Assembly: GCF_014805685.1 (NCBI RefSeq)
Contig: NC_060885.1
Span: forward strand, 25,367,632 to 25,431,631
DNA length: 64,000 nucleotides
Source: Silurus meridionalis
Lineage: Eukaryota > Chordata > Actinopteri > Siluriformes > Siluridae
Reading direction: 5' to 3'
The translations under genes and the position numbers were made by a program. This document shows, piece by piece, positions 10,738 through 21,142 of this stretch (position 1 is the stretch's first letter; the number at the start of each line of letters is the position of its first letter). The notes beneath the pieces were generated by a model. The model saw nothing but the letters and a program-made list of their open reading frames with translations, was not told the origin of the DNA and did no database searches.

Positions 10738-11464
10738 CAGTGAATCCCCGTTGTACGAGCAACCTATAGTACAAGCAAACGGAGATACAAGCAAACTCCC
10801 TCGCAAAATTTTACCCTGTTTCACAAGCAAATTTTGAAGGCACAAGCAAACCCACGCTGCCGGTTCCCCGTTTTCGGCGGAGGGTCGCAACAGTCGCTTA
10901 GTTGATGACGCTTAGTTCAAGTGATCGGAGGGTGCATTTAAGGAGGAGAGAGTGTGTGTGTGTGTGTGTGTGCGCGCGCGCGTGCCAGAGACGTGCTGCG
11001 TGGGGCACTAAGTAGACCGACACAAAAAAAAAAACAAATAAAAGTGGCTCCCGTATTCATACGCTCTCCCACAGTAACTTTTTTTTTGTTTTATCTTTTT
11101 ATTTCACTAGAAATCTTGAAAAATGTCTCCCAAGAAAATCAATGATGGTGCTGTGAAAACGAAAGTAAATAGAATTACCATGGAAACCGAGGAGGTTTCG
11201 AGCGTGGTGCGCGTCTTACACTCGCAATCAAACACTACCACATGAGTAAGTGTTAAACTATGTTTATATTACGGTACTTTGCGGTGTATTTGTTTTTAAA
11301 AATAGGCTACAAAGTGCAGAAATAAGCGATCGAATGACATCTCGGAACGGATTAAATCACTTTTACATTCATTCCTATAGGGAAAATTAGTTCGAACATA
11401 CGAGCAAATGGACACACGAGCAATTTTCAAGAACGAATTATGCTCGTACAACGGGGTTCCACTG
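10738..11464 (+). mobile_element. pogo/Tigger-like non-autonomous element 2
   Basis: Ends are CAGTGAATCCCCGTTGTACG and the inverted CGTACAACGGGGTTCCACTG, with TA at 10736-10737 and 11465-11466. Repeated GTACAAGCAAA and ACGAGCAA motifs lie just inside each end. A short frame at 11123 begins MSPKKINDGAVKTKV, similar to the basic N-terminus of Tigger/CENP-B-like transposases, but it stops after about 40 codons. A TG/CG microsatellite lies inside (10951-10982). Non-autonomous remnant of a Tigger-like family. Confidence 0.8.
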
Positions 11465-11466
11465 TA

Positions 11467-11949
11467 TTGTATTATATTTGATTAGATTTTTTGATATTAT
11501 AGGAATTGTTACTGAAAAAATATAAACCACAAAAACCTAAATTATTAACTTTTTGTTTACTGGGACATGGGCAAATACCACATTTTAATTTATAATAATT
11601 TAGGGTGAAAAACAGAAATATCATGTCTTTATGAATGATGTATGTAGTTATGACCTATGGGAAAATAATATAATGCCAAATAATTGTTAAATTGGAGCAT
11701 TTATTTGCAAGACAAGCTTAAAAGAGTAGTAAAATAAACAATGCATAATTTTACTGTGTGTATAAATACTATTATTTGACATTAATAACTTCGCTTTAAC
11801 CTTCATATGATTAACTGTCTTCAATGGTAATAAAAACACTGACTTAATGATTACAAGAAAAATCTGTAAATATTAGATATCATTCTATGTAAAAATACAA
11901 ATTACTCTGTGAAAATAATTTCTTTTAAAAAACAGAAAATTTCTATAAT
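11467..11949. other. no gene; AT-rich target of ERV copy 1
   Basis: AT-rich sequence with CTGTAAATA-type motifs that continues on the far side of ERV copy 1 at 18914, consistent with one older repeat interrupted by the provirus. Confidence 0.5.
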
Positions 11950-11953
11950 ATCC
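11950..11953. repeat. ERV copy 1 target-site duplication, left
   Basis: ATCC immediately before the LTR, repeated exactly at 18910-18913. A 4-bp duplication is typical of gamma-type retroviruses and many other LTR elements, and marks one clean integration. Confidence 0.9.
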
Positions 11954-13522
11954 TGTAAGACTTTTGCTTGATCCTGACCAAAAGGTCGGCCCCCCCCCGA
12001 GAACACAGCATGGATGCCCGAGAGGGGTGTGGGCCAGGATGTGGGCCCTAACACGTTTTCCTCCAGGACTCACGGCAGGGGACTAACGACCCCGCAACCC
12101 CCCTTTCGAGAACCAGAACATTTCCTGGAATACAGTAGGCTCCCCGGAGAGCTACCCTTGGTCTTGACCACCACATCTCCATACAAATGGTGGATCTGCA
12201 GACAAGTGTCTGACCACTCTTCCCCTCCTTTTCCTGTTACATCCTCAACACAGAACATTCTACAGCACACCGGATGATTATGTGTAAGAAAGGTCATATC
12301 ACATGTAAATAACGACAGAAAATGTTCATGTTTCATTTCTTTACAAAGGTTTATCGCGACTGGTACACAGGTCCCATTCCCACAGCAATAGAACAAATAA
12401 TAAAAAGGTTTTAATAAAGTTAAAGAAAACATAACTCTATACAAGGCGTGCCCACTACAGATGTATACAGGCGAGGTGCCTCCCACAGGTCTGTAAGAAC
12501 CAATCAATGCAAACTTCCATGACTAAATAATGTTTACATAATGCTTACTCTATCTGGGTATTTAAGGAGAACTGACCAACAATTCAGGGAATCTGTAAAC
12601 AGATATCCCACGATTACTGTGTGTAGTCTCGTACCAGGTATGAAAGGTTTATATTTCCTGTTTAAATGTAAATACTATTGGTTTGTATTTATGTTTTATT
12701 TTAATTGAACTATAAATTGGCTTTGAATTGTGATTTTCTTACCTGGTTAATAAATTGTTATGTTTAATTTTATTCTGTGTTGCTCGGTAAATGTTGACAC
12801 TGCAAGTAATAACGTTGCATCCGCAGTTACCGTAAGGACTGGAAATCAGGCTAGGATCGGCCTAAATCCCAGTTAGATAGTGAATAACACATCAACTGAG
12901 GATTTTAGAGATACGACTAGCACTTGGCGTTAGTTTAAGTGTACTTAGAAGCGTGGAGGCTAACAATATGTATTTCCGTTTAGAGTAACATTTCTAATCA
13001 CTCTAAATAGGGTCAGCCTCAACCTCTGATTATTTCAATATTATTCTATTCATTATCTGTGGTTAGAAATAATTATTGTAATAATTAAGTGTCACCTCTA
13101 AGGGGACTAAATAAAGTATGTTTAAAGTTGAGCACGCAGAGAGCGGCCGCTACATATAGTCCAACCTCTGGCAGCGACCAATACTGATTCGCTTATGACC
13201 GTTGACCAGTATGTTAATTATAGGGCCCATACTAGGATCTTGTGCGACTGTGTGAACCGAATGAACGAGTGTAATGCCAGAGCTTAATCAGAATAACTAG
13301 ACAAACATCCATCAAAATTATACTATTAGTAAAATAACAACCTATGCAAATATTTATTGTTTTATCTAAATGGAGTCAGATAAAAGGTCAATAACAAAAA
13401 TGAAGTAATACATTAATCCAAATCGTATTATCTAATGTGAAAGGAAAGATTAGAACGCGCGAGAATCCTTCGCCACGCCTCTGGAAACCGTCGTTGGACC
13501 AGTGGGTGGTTCCCGCCTTACA
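11954..13522 (+). repeat. 5' LTR of ERV copy 1
   Basis: 1569 bp, TG...CA ends. A TATA-like GTATTTAAGG lies near 12556-12566, and AATAAA near 12748 may be the poly(A) signal, so U3 is roughly 600 bp and U5 is long. Two features near its 5' edge (a CTTTTGC run and nine C) differ from the 3' LTR but match the 5' LTR of copy 2. Non-coding; an antisense open frame is noted separately. Confidence 0.95.
12070..12507 (-). other. antisense open frame in the LTR U3 region (145 codons)
   Basis: An ATG-started frame antisense to U3, also long in the 3' LTR of copy 1 (17454-17888, 144 codons) and shortened by frameshifts in the copy 2 LTRs (28908-29177, 34415-34717). The LTRs are nearly identical, so recurrence is not independent evidence of coding. 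No domain is recognised; there is a hydrophobic stretch around residues 28-42. Possibly just chance. Confidence 0.25.
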
Positions 13523-13526
13523 AAGT

Positions 13527-13544
13527 TGGTGACCTCGACGTGAT
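13527..13544 (+). promoter_or_regulatory. primer binding site, tRNA-Trp type (copy 1)
   Basis: TGGTGACCTCGACGTGAT starts four bases after the LTR. It is complementary, with one mismatch, to the 3' end of vertebrate tRNA-Trp including CCA (from memory of that tRNA). The corresponding site in copy 2 is at about 33256-33273 on the minus strand and also fits tRNA-Trp with changes. Confidence 0.8.
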
Positions 13545-13610
13545 CTCTACCTGCACAGGCGAGTGACATCTTTCCGACGCAACTACTCAGTTTGGATTCC
13601 CACAGAAGAT

Positions 13611-13651
13611 ATGAGGTTTGATCTTCTCCTTCCCTGCCTACAGCTGCTATG
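13611..13651 (+). CDS. env leader exon with splice donor (copy 1)
   Basis: An ATG at 13611 opens 41 nt of leucine-rich coding sequence that ends exactly at a consensus donor GTAAGT (13652-13657). A polypyrimidine tract and CTAG acceptor lie at 15071-15090. The phase (13 codons plus 2 nt) fits the env frame that opens at 15092. The hydrophobic leucine content fits the start of an envelope signal peptide. Copy 2 keeps the same 41-nt exon (33148-33188) and the same splice signals. This is an inferred spliced env mRNA. Confidence 0.7.
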
Positions 13652-13959
13652 GTAAGTTCGTTCCTTTTTGGCTATTAGAAGTGTTGAGGGAAAGTTTTGC
13701 ACACCCAATATAGACACATAAATTAGAACGGGCCGGTATGCCCATTGTTAGACCGGAGACCGTAGAAATCCGGTGGGGCATAAGAATTTAGAGGAAACAT
13801 GGATTCTCAGGGACATTATAGAAGCAGTATAGAGGAGGAACTCATAGAAACAGCCACGTTAAAGCTAAAAAACACCCTTGTTCTGTTAAAAGAATAGGGA
13901 CTAAATCTCACATAGAGCAATAATTAAAACGTATCCTGGTATTTTGCCACGGGCCATAA

Positions 13960-15058
13960 ACTGGAAACAAAATCTAAATATAAACTCAGAGATGGGAAAT
14001 ACATCATCCCAGAGGCCCTCCAGAAACCAGTGATTAAATTATACCATGATTATGCACATGTATCAGCTCCCAAAACACAACAGCTGATACAGAAAAACTT
14101 CTGGTGGCCAAAATGGCATCAGACATTGAGAGATGGTGCGACACATGTCTCATATGTGCCACCATCAACCAGGGTAAAACTGGACGTACAAACTTGTGTC
14201 GCCCAGAACCACCCAAAGGACCATGGGAATTCTTACAGCTAGAATTTATTGGTCCATTACCCACTGCCAAGGGGGGATATCGCTATTGTCTCGTCATAAT
14301 TGATAAATTCTCTAAATGGGTAGACGCAATTCCAACTCGCGACAACAGCGCACGCACCGTGGCACGAGTAATGGCAAATCAAATCCTGCCAATCTGGGGA
14401 ACACCAACTCAGATCGAGTCTGACCAAGGAACACACTTCACAGGTCAGATAATGAAACACATATGTGAAATGCTACATATCAAACAAAGATTTCACGTTC
14501 CATACAGGCCGCAAAGCTCAGGTATGGTGGAACGGGCAAATCGTTCGATAAAAGAAAGCATCTCTGAACAAATAATGCAACATCAAAACAGGTGGACTGA
14601 TGCACTGCCAACAGTTCTGACAGTCTTGAGCAACCCCATCCAAAGCCACAGGCATCAGCCCGTTTGAACTCATGACAGGCAGAGTCATGAAACTACCCAT
14701 AGACCCAGAAATCACCCCAGCAGATCTGGGACCCCTTGTGCTTGCAAAACAACAGACTGTACTAACACAATTACAACAAAGACTGGCAGTGTTACAAACA
14801 CAAACCACCTTAAAACAGCAACAGTCTGACCTAATGAATGATGCACAATTTAACCCAACTTCTGAGATCAAATTTACCGAGGGTGACATGATCATGATTC
14901 GGGTGTTTATAAAACAGGGTCCATTCACACCCAGATGGCATGGACCACATGAGATAAAAGCTTTATGCAATAGCTGTGTGGCCATAAGTGTCAAGGGGAA
15001 GTTGAAATGGTACCACATGTCCCAGTGCAAAATCTTCAAAGGTTCTGCTAATCAATAA
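13960..15058 (+). pseudogene. ERV integrase (3' end of pol), copy 1
   Basis: Remnant of the enzyme that inserts viral DNA. Near 14040-14150 is the zinc-binding H2C2 domain (HDYAH ... CDTC). The catalytic core follows (14104-14667): the first acidic position is Glu in LEFIGPLP (codon 14242-14244) where copy 2 keeps Asp, then ESDQGTHF with the second Asp, then SSGMVERANRS with the Glu. The C-terminal domain is at 14672-15058 (FTEGDMI...PRWHGP), resembling gammaretroviruses. Reading phase breaks near 14110 and near 14640; both regions are also broken in copy 2, so pol was probably already dead in the common source. The core Asp-to-Glu change would also be disabling. Confidence 0.9.
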
Positions 15059-15070
15059 TTATTAAAGTTT

Positions 15071-15090
15071 CTCTCTGTTTCATCTCCTAG
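15071..15090 (+). promoter_or_regulatory. env splice acceptor (copy 1)
   Basis: A pyrimidine-rich tract ending CTAG, directly before the env frame, paired with the donor at 13652. The same signal ends at 31713 on the minus strand in copy 2. Confidence 0.7.
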
Positions 15091-17272
15091 GTTGACTGCA
15101 GCAATTCCATGGAGACCGGACGAGAGGAAAGTTTCTGGACCCACTTGCATCAAGCTGGGTCAAAGGGTTTCACTCACACACACACTGGAATGTGGGAGAT
15201 GGGTATGGAAATACACTAAGAGGTCATCCACATTTTTCAGTACACTTTCAACCAGAGAACTAGTCACGTGGCCTCCCGGAGTAGTACCGGAACCAAATTG
15301 CGCAACTAAAATTTGCTGTAAAGTAGGCTCCGACCATCTCCCTATAGTAAACATTTCAGGTGACACACCGGCACGCACATCTTTTCACAACATAACGGCC
15401 TGGTATCAACTTAAAGCAGAACCAGGAGCAAAAATTGGGAGTATCGCACTCTCTATGAAAAATCAACAATGGATTAGATCCTAAAATCTGTTATTTAACC
15501 AAAAATTTAGAACCCGCAATATATAGGTGTACACACACTGAAACAATCAACACTACGCATATGAGTTATACCGAATATAAATTTGATATAACTTCATATG
15601 TACCTCATAACAATCAACCTGAAGCCTTTGTCTGGACTAGCCGGAGAGAAGGCATGTATTGCGTGGGAAAATGTGTCAATGACCCAGATAATTACACCGG
15701 GCCACAGAATTGCTCATGGATAATGAAACATTGTTTTAATTTAACCACTTGTGGATATAGCAAACCAAAGGAATGTCCAAAACTATATCCTATTCCTCCT
15801 GGTGGACTGATTAAAGGGAATATTAACAAGACATTATTTCATGATGTGAATCTAGTGATGACACATGTATCATACAATATTTCCAACATCCTATCTGCTT
15901 ATATCAATCACTGTGATTACAATGATAAGACCTATGCATGGCTACAGTCACGAATCGATGATTTAATTTATGACTACAAAACAGACTTGCTGCAAATCTC
16001 ACCTGCATCGCTCAAAACGAGACCTGCTCGGAAACATAGCAGGTCTCTTCGGCTCAGTTAATTCCATTGCTAACAACTACAAAATTACCAAACAATCACA
16101 ATTCTCAACATGGTTTGCGAACCAGGTGGCCACTGGTTTTCAACATATCACAAATAGCAATGAAAATATCATAAAAGCGGTTCGATCCGAGCGCAGGCGC
16201 TTCTTGCGATCAGCCACATTATTCAATCAAACCCGTACCATTGAGCGTGACTTAGCCTGTAGGACATATGCACAAGATCTATTCACTGCTGCTAGACAAG
16301 AAATCCTAGATCTTCGCCTGTACAAAACGCCTAGACATGTTTTGAATGACCTCATAGACATCTTAGATCTACATAGGTGGTATGAATCAGGAAAATGAAA
16401 ATGTAAGATATTCTGAGTTACTATCCACCATAATGATGTTTACAGGAAATGAATGTAATGGATGTATTGGATTTTTCGTCAGTTTTCCTTTGATACACCC
16501 AGATCAGGTTTTTCCAAATTCCACTACCATACGCTCGATTGGCGTGGTAGTGAAGGATCAGGTAATTAAATGGGATCACCTCACTGGATACATGACACAA
16601 AAGGGTACTGAGACCTTGTTTACCAGTCGCACATGTTGCCATGAAACACACAATTATGTTATCTGTACATGTAACACTTTGCAACCTTTCTCTCCCAACA
16701 ACACCAAACTTATTAATGTTCAGTCACTGCATGGTTATTCTGATGTTGTCCAGGTGTCTCACACACAGTGGTGCGTTGTCAGTGAAATGAATTCCTTTAC
16801 CTATGGAGGACTGACCTGCTCTGCTAATCACTCGTTCTGTTTGGAAGTGACGGAGGACCTTTCAATGGGCCAAGTCAACATTTTAGGAAGAATGCCAATG
16901 GACACAGAGACCTCACCATGGTGGGATGACACTTTCTATGAGCAAGGCACCCAAGCTGTGGTTGACGCGATGGACCTGACACAAAGACTGAACCTGCAAA
17001 CTGAATACCACCTAAACCAAGCACAGGTTGAAACCAACCTGGCACGACAGACGGCACAACTTTTATCCAGTTCATCCACTCGGTCAGCACAGTACACCTA
17101 CACCTGGTGGGACTGGATGTTCCGGGGATGTGCCATTGGCAGTGCCCTGATCTTCACCTTCACCATGCTCCAGTGCTGTTACTTCAGACACCTCATACGA
17201 TCTACACACGAATCCACACACGCTGCCCTTGCCCTCAGCCCACTGCAGATACCCGTGTTCCAAAGACTCTAA
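15091..17272 (+). pseudogene. ERV envelope glycoprotein gene, copy 1 (frameshifted)
   Basis: Encoded the surface and transmembrane envelope subunits. Four frames carry it: 15092-15484, 15561-16061, 15970-16398 and 16382-17272, with phase changes near 15480, 16010 and 16390. Several N-x-S/T sites and many cysteines indicate a secreted glycoprotein. A furin-type site RSKR at about 16008-16020 is followed by a small-residue hydrophobic segment (LLGNIAGLFGSV), as expected of a fusion peptide. A membrane helix is near 17120-17180, then a short tail ending at 17272. The part after the cleavage site is about 430 residues, much longer than a gammaretroviral TM, and I see no CX6CC motif, so it may not be a gamma-type env. 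Copy 2 is broken at partly different places. Not functional as written. Confidence 0.88.
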
Positions 17273-17329
17273 AAAATAAATAAATAAATTGCTTTGTCTG
17301 ACCCGCAGGTACCCTATTCAAATTAGCCC

Positions 17330-17347
17330 ACGGGCCAAGTGGGAAAC
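17330..17347 (+). promoter_or_regulatory. candidate polypurine tract (copy 1)
   Basis: GGGCCAAGTGGGAAAC immediately before the 3' LTR is purine-rich, though interrupted, and occupies the position where plus-strand DNA priming occurs. Same sequence in copy 2 at about 29451-29467. Confidence 0.5.
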
Positions 17348-18909
17348 TGTAAGACTTTGCTTGATCCTGACCAAAGGTTGGCCCCGAGAACACAGCATGG
17401 ATGCCGAGAGGGTGTGGGCCAGGATGTGAGCCTAACACGTTTTCCTCCAGGACTCACGGCAGGGGACTAACGACCCGCAACCCCCTTTCGAGAACCAGAA
17501 CATTTCCTGGAATACAGTAGGCTCCCCGGAGAGCTACCCTTGGTCTTGACCACCACATCTCCATACAAATGGTGGATCTGCAGACAAGTGTCTGACCCTC
17601 TTCCCCTCCTTTTCCTGTTACATCCTCAACACAGAACATTCTACAGCACACCGGATGATTATGTGTAAGAAAGGTCATATCACATGTAAATAACGACAGA
17701 AAATGTTCATGTTTCATTTCTTTACAAAGGTTTATCGCGACTGGTACACAGGTCCCATTCCCACAGCAATAGAACAAATAATAAAAAGGTTTTAATAAAG
17801 TTAAAGAAAACATAACTCTATACAAGGCGTGCCCACTACAGATGTATACAGGCGAGGTGCCTCCCACAGGTCTGTAAGAACCAATCAATGCAAACTTCCA
17901 TGACTAAATAATGTTTACATAATGCTTACTCTATCTGGGTATTTAAGGAGAACTGACCAACAATTCAGGGAATCTGTAAACAGATATCCCGCACGATTAC
18001 TGTGTGTAGTCTTGTACCAGGTATGAAAGGGTTTATATTTCCTGTTTAAATGTAAATACTATTGGTTTGTATTTATGTTTTATTTTAATTGAACTATAAA
18101 TTGGCTTTGAATTGTGATTTTCTTACCTGGTTAATAAATTGTTATGTTTAATTTTATTCTGTGTTGCTCGGTAAATGTTGACACTGCAAGTAATAACGTT
18201 GCATCCGCAGTTACCGTAAGGACTGGAAATCAGGCTAGATCGGCCTAAATCCCAGTTAGATAGTGAATAACACATCAACTGAGGATTTTAGAGATCTGAA
18301 TAGCACTTGGCGTTAGTTTAAGTGTACTTAGAAGCGTGGAGGCTAACAATATGTATTTCCGTTTAGAGTAACATTTCTAATCACTCTAAATAGGGTCAGC
18401 CTCAACCTCTGATTATTTCAATATTATTCTATTCATTATCTGTGGTTAGAAATAATTATTGTAATAATTAAGTGTCACCTCTAAGGGGACTAAATAAAGT
18501 ATGTTTAAAGTTGAGCACGCAGAGAGCGGCCGCTTAAGCATATAGTCCAACCTCTGGCAGCGACCAATACTGATTCGCTTATGACCGTTGACCAGTATGT
18601 TAATTATAGGGCCCATACTAGGATCTTGTGCGACTGTGTGAACCGAATGAACGAGTGTAATGCCAGAGCTTAATCAGAATAACTAGACAAACATCCATCA
18701 AAATTATACTATTAGTAAAATAACAACCTATGCAAATATTTATTGTTTTATCTAAATGGAGTTAGATAAAAGGTCAATAACAAAAATGAAGTAATACATT
18801 AATCCAAATCGTATTATCTAATGTGAAAGGAAAGATTAGAACGCGCGAGAATCCTTCGCCACGCCTCTGGAAACCGTCGTTGGACCAGTGGGTGGTTCCC
18901 CGCCTTACA
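17348..18909 (+). repeat. 3' LTR of ERV copy 1
   Basis: 1562 bp, TGTAAGAC...CTTACA. Nearly identical to the 5' LTR; most differences are homopolymer lengths, plus a few substitutions and a small TTAAG difference beside GCGGCCGC. Followed by the target duplication ATCC (18910-18913). Confidence 0.95.
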
Positions 18910-19073
18910 ATCCAAATACAATACATTTTTGATAAATTTAATGACGGAATGTTAAAATACACAAAGTATATGTAAAACAACAGCCATTTTGTTGTAAATT
19001 GAAAAAAAGGTAAATTTCTATTAAAAAATACAGACATTTAACTGTAAAAAAAAAACTTTTTTTTTTAACAGTG
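18910..19073. repeat. continuation of target repeat, TTAACAGTG end
   Basis: Begins with the second ATCC duplication, then AT-rich sequence with ACTGTAAAAA motifs, ending TTAACAGTG at 19065-19073. This is the inverted match of the CACTGTTAA end at 4090. Confidence 0.5.
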
Positions 19074-19308
19074 TATGACAGAAAAAAGTCACACTGGTTA
19101 GTAATAAGTGAAGCTGTTAATGCTGTTTTGGGTGTTGTTTAATGATCCTCTGCTGAGATCTTGGGAGATTTAATGTGTCGTATTTTCCATTGATTTCATC
19201 TTTGCAGCTGCCAGTATTTTACTGTTAATTTACAGGACAGTATTTTACTGAACAGTATTTATTATTAAAGTGAAAGCATTGGCCAAAACGAATTATATAC
19301 GCTGTTAC

Positions 19309-19310
<2 letters not shown>

Positions 19311-19340
<30 letters not shown>
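19311..19340. repeat. (CA)n microsatellite
   Basis: Short CA run within AT-rich non-coding sequence. Confidence 0.9.
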
Positions 19341-19344
<4 letters not shown>

Positions 19345-19345
<1 letters not shown>

Positions 19346-19918
19346 CAATTACTTTGTTTATCGCAAATTAGGGTGTAATTTAGGACCTATAAGTTAACCT
19401 AACTTTACTGCAAGCATGACTTCACTAACTTTAAATACATGTTAATGATGTTAGCTTTTAACACTTGCAGTGTGTGCAGTGTGATTTAACATGTGTGCAG
19501 TGATTTTTTTTTTGTACTTGAATTTTCTTTACACAAAATGTACTTAATATATTTTGTCAAAGGATTTGCAGTAAAAAATTAATAAAAAAAAAACATTAAA
19601 ATAAAACCTATTAATTCACATTTGCACATTCACATTTTTTCACAATTAAGCTATTTTTACATTTCAAAATTACCTGCAGTCTTTTTAATTGTTTAAATTT
19701 AACTTTGTATTAAATTTACTTTACCCCAATCTGAGTTTTTATTCTGTAGGTCTTTTATGGTGGTAAATAGTGCTTTCTAAAATCTCCCATAGATGTTTGA
19801 AATGAGATCTAGTGATATCAAACATTCAGTGAGCACTCAAGCCATGTAAACAGGAACATTGTCATCTTTGCACAGACCACTCGTATAAGGATTATTATAC
19901 TTCCCTCCAAAGCATAAC
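19345..19918. other. no gene recognised
   Basis: AT-rich non-coding sequence; no open frame with family motifs. Confidence 0.4.
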
Positions 19919-19923
19919 ATAAC

Positions 19924-20004
<81 letters not shown>
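19919..20004. repeat. (TA)n microsatellite
   Basis: Long uninterrupted TA run. Confidence 0.95.
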
Positions 20005-20006
<2 letters not shown>

Positions 20007-21030
20007 CAATTAAGCTGTATTTTAAATGGAAAAAACTGCACTAGAAAATGTTCTACATAAGAATTTTTTTCTAGTTTTTGTTTGGTTTGGCATAAACACC
20101 CAATGTAATTTCTTTGTTTTGCACAGCTGCAAATTGCCCCTCCTCGTGTCTCCTCATTTCTATGATGGCTGATAATTTCCTCACCAGAAAAGGTGCTCAC
20201 TGACCTTCTTGTCCACATTTTTGAATATCTTTTGTTCTGATTCACTTAAAGGCTTAAAAAAAGGTAATAAATCATAAGACTGCGGTCTGTTTAATTAAAC
20301 CCTAAGGTTATGCCAACAATAGTTATTATAAATCTCTCATCTGCTACATTTGAACTAGTCCTGCAGACTCTCCAGCCTCCAGACTTCTTTTAAATACTTT
20401 ACAAATGCATAAAATGTCTTTATAGAACAAAAGTGTATTGTTTTGAAAAAAATATTATATTAATTTTAATTATGATATTATTATATTAAATTATATTAAA
20501 TTATTATAATATATAATTATTATATTATATAAGTGTATTTTAAAAAGAAAATATCATCAAGTATCTCCAAACCATTTGGTGGCAAACTTAGGACACCATT
20601 ATTCCCATGTAACAAAAGCATTTTGTTCTGACAGCAAAATGGCTAACATGATTCAGGTCAAATGTTTCCATGCCAACAATAAAAGACGACAAAAAAAACT
20701 TTAATATCCAAATTAGCATAGATTTGCTCATTCAAAACAAAATTGTTTTTAAACTAGTGCATGACATAAAAATATAGATAACTAAAATGAACATTAAAAA
20801 AGTTATATTGTTCAACATGGTATTTTCAGTAGTTTTGGGTCAAATTTTGAATAAACCATATTTAGCTATATTTTTGGGTTTCTTCACACTGATAAATCAA
20901 GGTTCATGTACGTAAAAGAGTACAAATGCTTTGTTGCTCTAGCTGTACCATAGCAGGATAGAGCAATGTTCCTCTGAACATTTGTGCCTTTTTGTTTGTA
21001 GCTCTAAAAGAACATTTATGCTCTCCAATA
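20005..21030. other. no gene recognised
   Basis: AT-rich non-coding sequence. Around 20460-20530 it is almost entirely A and T. Confidence 0.4.
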
Positions 21031-21039
21031 ATGAAAATT

Positions 21040-21142
21040 TACCTTTGTATCCAGGTATCGTTTAAAATTACATCCTGATCATATATCCTGCGCACAGAAC
21101 ATCAGTGAAATGTTATTCTGCCAGGATGTAATTTTAAACCAT
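21040..21142. repeat. inverted repeat split by the RTE LINE
   Basis: ACCTTTGTATCCAGGTATCG then TTTAAAATTACATCCTG (21041-21077) is the inverted match of CAGGATGTAATTTTAAACC (21122-21140) continued on the other side of the LINE as ATACCAGGACACAAAGGTA (about 24293-24311). Rejoined, the arms would form an imperfect stem of roughly 37 bp. This was a small fold-back repeat before the LINE entered it. Confidence 0.7.
21126..21142. repeat. RTE LINE target-site duplication (3' side)
   Basis: ATGTAATTTTAAACCAT, 17 bp, identical to 24278-24294 on the other side of the LINE. Confidence 0.93.

Larger units (their letters stand above)
11954..18909 (+). mobile_element. endogenous retrovirus, copy 1 (gag/RT-deleted)
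   Basis: 6956 bp provirus bounded by LTRs that begin TGTAAGAC and end CTTACA, with ATCC duplicated on both sides. Order: 5' LTR, tRNA-Trp-type primer site, leader with a short ATG exon and splice donor, integrase remnant, splice acceptor, env, 3' LTR. Only about 0.5 kb separates the primer site from the integrase, so gag, protease, reverse transcriptase and RNase H are absent. The integrase C-terminal domain (GD...PRWHGPHEI...KWYHMS) resembles gammaretroviruses, so I place it near class I ERVs. A second copy with the same structure and deletion lies inverted at 27886-34845. Confidence 0.95.

Noticed and set aside
15160..15378. Antisense frames opposite env and integrase (also 31395-31643, 31764-32324, 32532-32750)
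   Set aside because: Shadows of the coding strand; no motif and no support.
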